Below, in pieces: positions 12,793-20,947 of a stretch of 64,000 nt of DNA. Position numbers and translations under genes: made by a program. This DNA is from Cercospora beticola (lineage: Eukaryota; Ascomycota; Dothideomycetes; Mycosphaerellales; Mycosphaerellaceae): contig NC_088937.1 in NCBI RefSeq assembly GCF_033473495.1, positions 992,001 to 1,056,000 on the forward strand, read 5' to 3'. Position 1 is the stretch's first letter. The number at the start of each line of letters is the position of its first letter. Below the pieces are notes generated by a model. That model saw only the letters and a list, made by a program, of their open reading frames with translations. It searched no databases and had not been told where the DNA came from.

Positions 12793-13059
12793 ATAGCAGA
12801 CCCTCTAAGTACGTCCGCAGCAATCGTCGGCCTCGTAGTCCCTACTCTATATAGCGCCCGACTGCTCCTCAGCGACCTCGAGAAGATTACAAACGCGCCG
12901 GAGGCAGTAGCACGGCTAAAGGAAGAAGTCGACTCGATTACTACGAACCTGAACTTGTTGTACAGCGTTGGAAGAATTGCTATGTTTGTCCTCGATGCGA
13001 AGGTCGTTCACAGCATACTAAAGAGACATGGTTTAACTCGAGGCTATAGTGCCTTCTAG
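12793..13059 (+). pseudogene. HeLo-like (Fungal_N) gene, N-terminal fragment, left copy
   Basis: The expected ATG is ATA (12,793-12,795), followed by GCA-GAC; the right copy has the same ATA-GCA-GAC. The frame then reads 'DPLSTSAAIVGLVVPTL' and 'LLLSDLEKITNAPEAVARL', the start of the Fungal_N / HeLo-like helical domain found at the N-terminus of many fungal STAND proteins and in cell-death effectors. Similarity to the right copy ends near codon 54 (12,955). The frame then runs through unrelated sequence ('GRIAMFVLDAKVVHSIL') to TAG 13,057-13,059, so only 88 codons are left and the membrane-active helices and C-terminal motif are missing. Base composition is nearly normal here (CpA kept), so the loss came from the duplication breakpoint rather than from RIP, except at the start codon. 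It is divergent from the left NLR remnant. Confidence 0.65.
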
Positions 13060-14525
13060 CGCAGCTCCAAAAGGTCTTTATACTCTCGTGTTGCGGCGAG
13101 TAGTTGTATGCTAGTTGGACTCACGCGACAGTTGCGCATGTTACCCTTCATCACTTCTGCAGATTCGCTCGCGTAACTCCAAATCTGACCACGCCTCTGT
13201 TTCGACGCACCCTGCAATCATGTCCACTTCGAACTCCAAACGCTTATCCAACCCGCGCTTAACTCCGACCAAGAACACAGCACTGAAGATTTCTGCCATG
13301 GTGGCATTGCCATCGCACTTCGAGTAACCAGAAAAGCAATTATGCTAGAAGGTATTAGTGACATAAGGGCAGCTTTGAGGGCCCGCACTCACTTGCGGAT
13401 GTCTTATAACGATGCACGGTGCTCAGAATGGTGACCAAGAGTTGGGGGACAGCGACCGCGATGGCCAAGACGTCAGCCATGAAGCCAAGAGCAAACATGT
13501 TGGACATATCGTCTCTGTGCAGTCGGACTTGATATCGCCGCTTTGTATTGCTCGCGAGTGGCTTGGCGTGCAAACTTGTAGTGGTGTGGCGAGGAAAATG
13601 GTTGCCTCCGCAGAGTTGACGGCGGCAAAGCAGAGAAATTCTCTAGCATAAATATCAGATGAGGGTAGAGCTGCACAGTGCCTCTCCTTGCTCATCGTAT
13701 CTCCTTGTGAGAGTCTGCGCCTTGCTTTGGAGTGCTACAGGCAACCATTCGTCAAGCACTACGTTGCACCGTTCTAGTTGCAGAATCTGTCGATTTACAA
13801 GCTTCCGGTGTCTGTGCTATGCGTGCCAATGGAGTCGAGTTCCTTAGAGGATCGTACGCATAATGAAGCGTGCCTGCTTGACCATCCTCGTGGCCATGCC
13901 GATGCCTCTGATATGGCGATATAACACGGAAAAGTTCGGACACACAGATTCATTCTGTAGCTCGATGTTAGCGGCGTGCGTAACACTTCAGACACATCGT
14001 GTAACGGAGTGATTGGCATCGTTCACACAGCACGCAAGGAGGAATGTCGAATCTGACGCCGTGCAACGTATTGCTCAGTTCCACTTGCTGGCCGTGCTAT
14101 GCATCATCAATGAGCACTTTTCCACAGGAATGTCATGCTCTGGAATGGATGACTCGTCTCACACTCTCTGGCCAGTGGACTGAGAAAAATGTGGCACTGT
14201 CGTGTACGATGAGGCGCCAGTCACAGGCCGAATCTTGTCGCTGCCACTGCCCTCCAGCTGCATTCGCCGTTGTCGGGACGCGCCGTTGCTGAGGTCTGAA
14301 GACTTGGCTTCACGTGCGGCAACGGCAGAAAGCTGCCATCTCTGTGTCCACAGGTTCAACTCTCGAATACTGAATACTGGAACCTGAAAACCGAATCCAG
14401 ACTTCAGGTTTGACCCCCCGAGCTTTCTAATCTTAGACACATGTGACTCATGACTGCTTTCACAATGTTGGGACGTCGGTCGCTCAGGTACGGTCACTTT
14501 TGTAACCACTCTCGAGAACCTCGAA
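13060..14525. other. Ordinary-composition stretch between the left HeLo-like fragment and the transposase
   Basis: No gene is firmly supported. On the minus strand, near 13,355-13,480, a short frame contains 'MADVLAIAVAVPQLLVTIL' followed by a GTGAGT donor-like site, which resembles the N-terminal helix of STAND-associated domains but cannot be extended into a convincing second exon. Other short frames (13,115-13,327 plus; 13,423-13,695 minus; 14,159-14,572 minus) show no domain. I looked for terminal inverted repeats of the transposase element here and saw none. Confidence 0.45.
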
Positions 14526-16178
14526 ATGCAAACTGAAGACCAGGAACGGCAGCATGGCGAAGCAGAGAGCACAGCGAATGTGGATCACCTGCCTGCATCG
14601 ACCAGATGGTACCGGCGTCATGGCCGAATGTCACGAAAGGACAAGGCCACGAGGCAGCAGTATTTGTCACCACCAGAAGAGAAGGCGCTCGCAGAGTACA
14701 TGCTGCGCATGGCGCACGCGGGCTCTCCCCTCCCGGTGAAGTCTCTCCGACATCTCGCGCGAACGATTCGCAGACAGCAATGTTCGTTGATGCAAGTGGC
14801 AGCGTCCAATGATGTGCCTCTTCCCGGGAAGAACTGGCCGCAAGCGTTCTACAAACGTCACCCCGAACTGCGAGCTCGACGCACGAAGGCGATTGATCGC
14901 AACCGGCACCATGACAGTATACATGAAAAGGTGTCGGAGTGGTTCGGAATAATGCAGAAAGTGCTCAAAGATCCTGTGATTCTTCCGGAGAATGTGTATA
15001 ACATGGATGAGACCGGCGTGATGCTGAGCGTTTTGGGATCTCTGAAGGTGCTTGTAGATCGTGATGACCTGCGAACGACAAGGCCATCTTGTGTTCAACG
15101 AACACTGATTACAGCGATCGAATGCATCTCGGCAGATGGTAGGTACCTCGATCCGCTGATTATTTGGCCGGCTGTGACGCACCGCAGCACATGGACTGCG
15201 TATCCTACACCCGGCTGGCACTTTGCTTGCTCCAAGTCCGGATATACCGACACTGCGATCAGCCTGTATTGGGTGCAGCACGTGTTCGACCCTCTGACAC
15301 GATCCCGAGCGAAGGGCAGACCGCGCCTGCTCATCAACGACGGCTTTGGCACGCACGAGTCACTCGAGGTGTTGACATACTGCTTCCAGAACAACATCGT
15401 CCTCTGTCGACTGCCCTCGCATACTTCCCACAAACTTCAGCCGTGCGACGTGGGCGTGTTCGGGCTCTTGAAAACAGCATATCGAGAGCAAGTGGAGTGC
15501 TTGTATCGCGGAGGCGCCACCACGATAGGCAAACAGCACTTCACATCATTGTACAGCAAAGCTCGACAGACTGCGTTTACGTCCCGAAACATCCGCTCGA
15601 GCTGGGCCAAAGCTGGCCTGTTTCCATTTCAACCCGGCCGAGTGCTCGATGAGATCCAGCCTGCGGAAGCGGTGCCATGTGAAACTGAGGCGCAACAATC
15701 GGTTCAAGTGTCTGAGGCTGCTGATCAGACCCTGCGCACGCCCACCACCGTCACCAGCTTCCACAACGTGCGCCGGCAGCTCGAGAGCAAGCTTGACCGC
15801 CAGGACGAGCAGTCTCGCGCGTACCTTCGCAAAATCACGAATGCTGCAGAAAAAGTCTACGCCGATCGTGCTCTTCTATTCGACGAGAACAGACTCTTGT
15901 TTGAACAGAACAATGAAAAGTCGATGCGAGGTTCGACGAGGGCAACGATCGTGGGACGAGCCAAAGTCATGTCATACGATGATATCGTCGAAGCGCAAAG
16001 GAGACGGAGCGAGAAGGAACTTGGCATGGCCGTACCGCACGAGGCAGTTCCACCCTTTACAGCACCCGTTGCGCGAATGCTGAGCGAGGCTGACCAAGAG
16101 GCTCTGGAAGCAGCAGATGAGATTGATGCAATGGGGTTCGCCCAGTACTGCCACGTCCTGCGCCTTGAGAGGTCTTAG
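14526..16178 (+). CDS. Fot1/pogo-type DDE transposase, intact single ORF
   Basis: 550 residues with no internal stop, of normal length for the family. Order: a basic N-terminus; a helix-turn-helix / CENP-B-type DNA-binding region at about 46-115 ('YLSPPEEKALAEYMLRMA', then 'FYKRHPELRARR' near 108-119); the DDE_1 catalytic domain with D161 in 'YNMDETGVML', D272 in 'LLINDGFGTHESL' and D308 in 'SHKLQPCDVGVF', i.e. a complete DD35D triad; 'SSWAKAGLFPF' after the catalytic domain; and a C-terminal coiled-coil-like region from about 395. It cuts and joins DNA at a TA target as part of a Tc1/mariner-superfamily element. No terminal inverted repeats could be seen around it, so it may be a transposon remnant with a surviving ORF or a host-retained gene. 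CpA/TpG are frequent, so it escaped RIP although it lies between two RIP-saturated arms. It is convergent with the HeLo-like pseudogene, 191 bp away. Confidence 0.9.
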   Translation: MQTEDQERQHGEAESTANVDHLPASTRWYRRHGRMSRKDKATRQQYLSPPEEKALAEYMLRMAHAGSPLPVKSLRHLARTIRRQQCSLMQVAASNDVPLPGKNWPQAFYKRHPELRARRTKAIDRNRHHDSIHEKVSEWFGIMQKVLKDPVILPENVYNMDETGVMLSVLGSLKVLVDRDDLRTTRPSCVQRTLITAIECISADGRYLDPLIIWPAVTHRSTWTAYPTPGWHFACSKSGYTDTAISLYWVQHVFDPLTRSRAKGRPRLLINDGFGTHESLEVLTYCFQNNIVLCRLPSHTSHKLQPCDVGVFGLLKTAYREQVECLYRGGATTIGKQHFTSLYSKARQTAFTSRNIRSSWAKAGLFPFQPGRVLDEIQPAEAVPCETEAQQSVQVSEAADQTLRTPTTVTSFHNVRRQLESKLDRQDEQSRAYLRKITNAAEKVYADRALLFDENRLLFEQNNEKSMRGSTRATIVGRAKVMSYDDIVEAQRRRSEKELGMAVPHEAVPPFTAPVARMLSEADQEALEAADEIDAMGFAQYCHVLRLERS

Positions 16179-16372
16179 TGTTTGGCACATCGGTCGTGAG
16201 GATGGCGCAGCTCGGCTATTTGTATGATACTCTTCACATCAGCAAGCGGGATGGCATGTGCGATTCGCAGTGGTGTCGTTGACTCGCTCATACGAAAGCA
16301 ATTTGCAAATCACTGCGCCTGGAGAACGTGAACCAGCAATACGTGTTTCGACATCTCGACCATCCCGACTCA

Positions 16373-16456
16373 TTTGCCACTGTTCCAATTCACTGCACCA
16401 TGGCTGACGCCAATCTGCATGCCTTTTTCATTGTTTCCGAACGTGATGTTCGTCGT
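16373..16456 (-). other. C-terminal pseudo-palindromic amyloid-like motif of the HeLo-like effector
   Basis: The last 28 codons before TGA (16,370-16,372) include N-x-x-x-G-M-Q-I-G-x-x-x-G-x-x-N, a near-palindrome around Q. The M-Q-I-G core has the form of the RHIM core and of the fungal PP motif described for HELLP/PNT1. This part is not RIP-mutated, so the residues are read directly. Confidence 0.65.
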
Positions 16457-16775
16457 GTCGCCGGTCTTCGCACTCTTCTCGGCTTCAGTGGGCTCGGATC
16501 GTGACGATAGCTCACGAAGCAGTGTCTGTGATAGTTTCAGAGCTTCGAGAAGATCTTCGAGATTCATCACGGTTGTTTCCCGATCGTCCTCGGTCGCAGC
16601 TTCGCTGTCGGTGGCAAAGACAGTGTGTGGACAGGACTGTATCTCTGTCAAGCTACGCTGCACCGTTGCGACTTCAGTCGAGGTAGTGTTGCTCGCAGCC
16701 ACAAGTTGACTCCGTTGCGATTTGATCAAGTCCCGAACATCATCGGTTATCCGAGAGTTGCGAAGAGAAGCATAT

Positions 16776-16826
16776 CTGGAGATAAAAGGTCAGCACTGCC
16801 CTCTTTTCTTCGCTTTCCGTACATAC
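16776..16826 (-). other. Intron of the HeLo-like pseudogene
   Basis: On the minus strand: GTATGT donor, GCTGAC branch site 16 nt before the acceptor, and CTCCAG acceptor; 51 nt. Removing it skips an in-frame TGA and rejoins 'GTATLY' to 'ASLRN' in phase; the whole coding length then becomes an exact multiple of three. Confidence 0.8.
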
Positions 16827-17257
16827 AAAGTAGCCGTTCCCACGATCGATTGCGAACTGAGTCTGTGAGTGCGAAGTCGATCAAGATGTGCTTGGAGCTA
16901 ATGATCTCGAAAGAAACCAATGTTGATGCGGTCGAGCCACGAAAGCTTGCCACCTAGGGAGCGTTTGGTCCAGCGTAAGATGTCCGCCCGGATAGTGTCA
17001 CAAGCAGCTCCGCAGCTCTCAATAGACGCTCTGGACTGATCGGCTACGTTCACCCCCAATGATACCTACACTGGCTCTTCGATGTCTCTTAGTAAGTCCA
17101 GGTTTGCAGAAAGCGAGTCGGCCTCTCCCTTTAGCTATACTACCGCCTCCGGCGCGTTTATAATCTTCTCGAGGTCGCCGAGGAGCAGTCGGGCGCTATA
17201 TAGAGTAGGGACTATAAGGCCGACGATTACTATAGATATACTTAGAGAGTCTGCTAT

Positions 17258-17482
17258 ATCGATATAGGTTCGAAACTATAATAGGAGAGATAGTATAGAG
17301 AAGTAATATTAAGTCGGATATAGAGGAACGTAAGCTAGAAGTATCTACGAGAGGTGCGAGACGTACCTATAGGCCTTAGCTCTAAGCTATAGCGCTATCG
17401 GTAGTAATTAGGCTACGTACGTAGAAGTACTAGTATACTATACTACTCTTCTCCTTCTAGTACCTATTATCTATATATATAA
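17258..17482. promoter_or_regulatory. Divergent intergenic region between HeLo-like gene and NLR (right copy)
   Basis: About 225 bp separate the HeLo-like start codon (minus) from the first plausible NLR start (plus). By position this would be a shared promoter. It is RIP-mutated, so no element can be read reliably; the NLR start may also lie further upstream, since the frame is Ser-rich before 17,483. Confidence 0.3.
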
Positions 17483-17512
17483 ATAGATATTATATCTATA
17501 TTAATTATCCTA

Positions 17513-17570
17513 GGAAATATATAGAATAGCCTTTAGATAGGCTAGAGCTTCGCGCTAATCTCGGCCGAGA
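17513..17570 (+). other. N-terminal amyloid-like (RHIM/PP-type) motif of the NLR, right copy
   Basis: Codons from GGA (17,513) read G-N-x-x-N-S-L-Q-I-G-x-S-F-A-x-I, with x at RIP-ambiguous codons. The core L-Q-I-G sits 9 residues into the motif, as M-Q-I-G does in the effector's C-terminal motif. Confidence 0.6.
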
Positions 17571-19090
17571 TCTACCTACTACCTAGTTAGTATAGGTACG
17601 GCACCTATTTAACGACTATAAGCTAACTATTATACGCTATAGAACGTATCGAAACCCTACTACTCTCTCTATTAATAGTACCTCTCCTCTATAACTTAGA
17701 CTTTATTCTATAGTAGGAACTACTCTAGTAGATTAATAAGAAGGCTAGCTTAGAAGGAGTATAGGTAGCTATAGTCGGACTAGAAAAGATAGAGTAGGTA
17801 TAGTAGCGACCTACTATATATAAGAGAGACGCGCTAATATATAGTAGGAAGATATAGTTAGTAGTCGAATATATAGCGAAGGTATAGTTATAATTATCGA
17901 ATACGTAGGTAATATAGATCTCTACTAATACTATAGCGCGCGTATAGTAGAGTACGAAAGAGGTCGTAGAGTAGCTAAAAATTCGAGGTCGTAAGGACTT
18001 ATAAGCGAATATACTAGAACTTCTATAAGAATAGCTTAGTAATAGGTATAAGGGAAGATAGCTAGTAGTACTAGATAACCTAAATAATAGAGATATTCTT
18101 ATATCGTCTAGTACCGAAAGTAAGAGTAAGAGTAAGTAGCTAATCGAGTACTTTCTAGTATACGAATATAGCTCGCTAATTATTATAATATAGATAAGGA
18201 ATATTATACTATAGCTAGTATATAATAGGCAAATTATCGATATCCTACTAATAAATATCGACTACTTAAGAATACTTTTAGAGAAGAAGCTAGAGCTAGA
18301 CGACTAGTAGTAGTACGTACGACTAGCTATAGCGCTAGACCTCCTCCCTCTTACTATAGCTTAGATAGTAGTATATATCTACGAGAGGCAACTATAAACC
18401 TTAATCGTATAGTACTTATATAAAGTCGAAGAGAGCTATTAGTCGAGGACTAGCCTACTCTAGCGAAGTATCCTATTACTAGATCGGGAGTAGGAGGCGA
18501 GTAGCTCGGTTATTACGACGTAGTAGATCTTATTCGAGTATATATACTAAACGTAGAGGTCGGTAGTAGATCTACTATTACTAATAAGCCTATACGATCG
18601 CTAAGCGATTCTAGAGATACTTATATATAGTATAGAGGAGAGTAGCGAGTAGAGCGAGATTAAATAAAACTTCGAGAATAATATTATAATATTACGTAGT
18701 TTTTCGTTTATTACTACGATAACTAGCTCTACTAACTAGACGATATATCGGCTAGTATAGGATATAACGCGGGTATAGATTAAGAACTACGATAGGTTAG
18801 AGTTAGTTTAGGAGTAATTTATTAGTAATCTATCTACTATATTCCCTTCTAGTAACTATAAGAACTAGTATATATATTAGATTCTCCTCCCGTACGTATA
18901 GTATATAGTATAGTAGAAGCTATAGTTAGAGGTAGGTCTTCTCGAATAGGCGTTAATTATATATCGAGCTATATAGTATAGCTAGTTAGTAGGCGACTAG
19001 GATCGAGTAGAGGAGATAGCTTAAAGGTCGCTAGAAAAGAGGGCAGAATAGCTAGAGAAGTATAACGACTATATAGTAGATAGCTAAGCT

Positions 19091-20150
19091 CTATTTACTA
19101 ATATACTATATACTAAAAGATAGTAGGTAGAAGTATAGAAGCTAGAAGTAGAGGTAATAGAGACGAGAAAGGCAAAGCTCGAAGCAGATTATCCCGATAT
19201 ACTAACTAGTATAAAGAACCTTATATCGATATACTATAATTAAGGATAGTAGATAGAGATAGAGAAGCTAGAGGTAGAGGTAATAGAGATAAGAAAGACG
19301 AAGCTCGAGGTAGATTATCCTGATACGCTAACTAGTATAGCGAACCTTATAGTAATATATTGCGATTAAGAGCGATAGGTAGAAGTAAAGGAGCTAGAGG
19401 TAGAGGTAATAGAGACGAGAAAAATAAAGCTCGGAGCAGATTATTCCGAGATACTAACTAGTATAGAGAACCTTATATCTATATATTACGATTAAGAATA
19501 GTAGATAGAGGCGGAGGAGCTAGACCTAGAGGTAATAGAAACGAGTAAGACGAAGCTTAGAGCAGATTATCTCGAGATACTAACTAGTATAGATAACCTC
19601 GTATCGATATATTATAATTAAGAATAGTAGATAGAGATAGAGAAGCTAGACCTAGAGGTAATAGAGACGAGTAAGACGAAGCTCGAGGCAGATTATCCCG
19701 AGACGCTAACTAGTATAAGTAACCTCGTATCGATATATTATAATTAAGAATAATAGATAGAGGTAGAGAAGCTAGAAGTAAAAGTAATAGAAATAAGGAA
19801 GACGAAGCTCGGAGTAGATTATCTCTATACGCTAATTAGTATAGCGAACCTCGTAGTAATATATTATAATTAAGAATAGTAGGTAGAGGCGGAGAAGCTA
19901 GAGGTAGAGGTAATAGAGACGAGTAAAATAAAGCTCGAAGTAGATTATCCCGATATACTAACTAGTATAGCAAACCTTATACTAATATACTAGAAGTAAG
20001 GACGTTAGATAGAGGCAGAAGCTCTATAAACTATAGTAGTAGAAGGCTATAAGACTAGGTATAGTTTATAGTATCCCGATACTATTATAGCTATATCGAA
20101 TTTAGCTTATATATAGGATATACTATCTCGATAATAATTAGGCGACGACT
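19091..20150 (+). repeat. TPR-coding tandem array, 126-bp period, 8 landmarks (right copy)
   Basis: The 'AACC(T)' landmark after CTAACTAGTATA recurs at 19,217, 19,343, 19,469, 19,595, 19,721, 19,847 and 19,973, and in a diverged form at 20,099. All spacings are exactly 126 bp. It carries two units fewer than the left array. Confidence 0.85.
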
Positions 20151-20947
20151 CGGCTCGAGACTAGTATTATAAACTATATCGCTAGTCTATAGTCTATTAT
20201 ATATAAAGAAAGGACGTATTCGAGTAATAGTATAACTAGATAGTAGTAGAAGTTATAGAGCCGAAGTAACGTCGATCTCGATAGAAGTAGATTACTAAGC
20301 TAGAGAGTAGAATATATAGATAGTATTATCTTTAGTATTTATAAGTATTTAAATCTTATAGATAGGAAATTATCTACGACTTTAAGACACTACGTACCTT
20401 AAAAGATTTAGTAGCCTCGAGAACGCGCTACAATTTACTCGCTCGCTTTATATATAACTCGCGCTACGCTAATAAAGCCTCGGCTATATCCGCTCGAATC
20501 GAGAGTTATTAGCTATTATAGTATAGGCAACCTTCGAAGCTTTAACGATATATCTTAGTAGTAGCTATACTAATATACTTAACTCTAAAAGTATAAAGTA
20601 CTATAGATAAGTCCTACTAAAATAAAGTTTAGCCGACTAGACCTACTTAGTACTATATAGCTATAGGATTTAAGGGCGATAGAGTCTATATTTATTAGCT
20701 TAGACTATAAGATAGAGAATACTTATATTATATTAAGTAGCTAAGTATAGACTTCTACGCCGCGTATATAACGAACGGAGGAGCTAGAGACTATTAAAGT
20801 AAACGGAATAGGATTATAAGGTAGTCTTTTGCCCGATACTAAATTTGTAGAATAATCGTATATAATCTAATCGAGAAATAGCCTTAAAGGATATATATAC
20901 TTAAGTCTATACTTCGCTACGTAGGGATTCTATTAGGCGAGGACTAG

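Larger units (their letters stand above)
8850..12955 (-). repeat. Left arm of a ~4-kb inverted duplication (NLR/HeLo-like locus)
   Basis: The reverse complement of this stretch follows 17,085-20,947 almost end to end. Landmarks shared in inverse order are the HeLo-like start, the amyloid-like motif (12,480-12,540), the NB-ARC-like region, the TPR array and a common 3' tail. At the outer edge similarity fades after the shared CTAGTC/GACTAG at 8,851-8,856 and 20,942-20,947. At the inner edge it fades near 12,955 and 17,090. The left arm is about 245 bp longer than the right, which matches two extra 126-bp TPR units (252 bp); I saw no other large indel. Most of the arm is RIP-saturated, but its last ~160 bp (from about 12,800) keep CpA that the right arm has lost, for example ATTACAAAC at 12,886 against ATTATAAAC on the reverse strand of 17,157-17,165. 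Confidence 0.85.
16370..17257 (-). pseudogene. HeLo-like cell-death effector with C-terminal amyloid motif, right copy (inactivated)
   Basis: One intron (16,776-16,826) splits a gene of 837 coding nt (279 codons), close to HET-S/HELLP size. The start is ATA at 17,257-17,255 (ancestral ATG). Domains: Fungal_N/HeLo-like helices at residues 1-150, with 'VGLIVPTL', 'LLLGDLEKIINAPEAV', 'ADILRWTKRSLGGKLSWLDR' and 'INIGFF'; a linker with 'LLEALKLSQTLLRELSS'; then the C-terminal 28 residues with 'ITFGNNEKGMQIGVSHGAVN'. HeLo-like domains are four-helix-bundle-type executioners that act on membranes once their C-terminal motif is converted to amyloid. In-frame TAGs lie at codons 41 (17,135), 64 (17,066) and 120 (16,898), all explainable as TGG or CAG to TAG. 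The 5' 170 bp lie in the RIP arm; the rest is lightly mutated. It is divergent from the NLR relic at 17,483 (gap about 225 bp), the typical arrangement of effector/NLR pairs. Confidence 0.75.
17483..20160 (+). pseudogene. RIP-destroyed NLR (amyloid-like motif / NB-ARC-like / TPR), right copy
   Basis: Same architecture as the left copy, on the plus strand. In order: the N-terminal G-N-x-x-N-S-L-Q-I-G motif (17,513-17,570), a 'PLLYNLDF'-like segment typical of the stretch before fungal NB-ARC domains (about 17,690), an NB-ARC-like region with Walker-B-type 'LVVLDN' (about 18,063-18,085), 'LIIT' plus 'NKEY' (about 18,175-18,205), 'IIDVPLMDID' (about 18,235-18,265), a winged-helix-like stretch, and eight TPR units ending with a diverged one near 20,099 ('HPDT'-type turn still visible). 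The two arms agree on most of these motifs, so they do not come from chance reading of RIP ambiguity. No clean Walker A was seen in either copy. PNT1-type proteins of this layout activate a HeLo-like partner by amyloid templating. The gene is dead by many TAG/TAA codons. The 5' end is approximate. Confidence 0.75.
17085..20947 (+). repeat. Right arm of the ~4-kb inverted duplication
   Basis: Inverted counterpart of 8,850-12,955, with the same order of landmarks read outward from the central island. RIP saturation begins at about 17,130 and is complete past 17,260. The arm is shorter than the left by two TPR units. The stretch 20,160-20,947 after the NLR is also shared by both arms, so the duplicated unit continues past the NLR; I recognise no product there. 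Confidence 0.85.

Noticed and set aside
14667..15356. 229-codon minus-strand frame
   Set aside because: Shadow of the transposase gene on the opposite strand.
14000..16370. Terminal inverted repeats and TA duplications for the pogo-type element
   Set aside because: No matching inverted pair was visible on the two sides of the gene, so element boundaries are not given.
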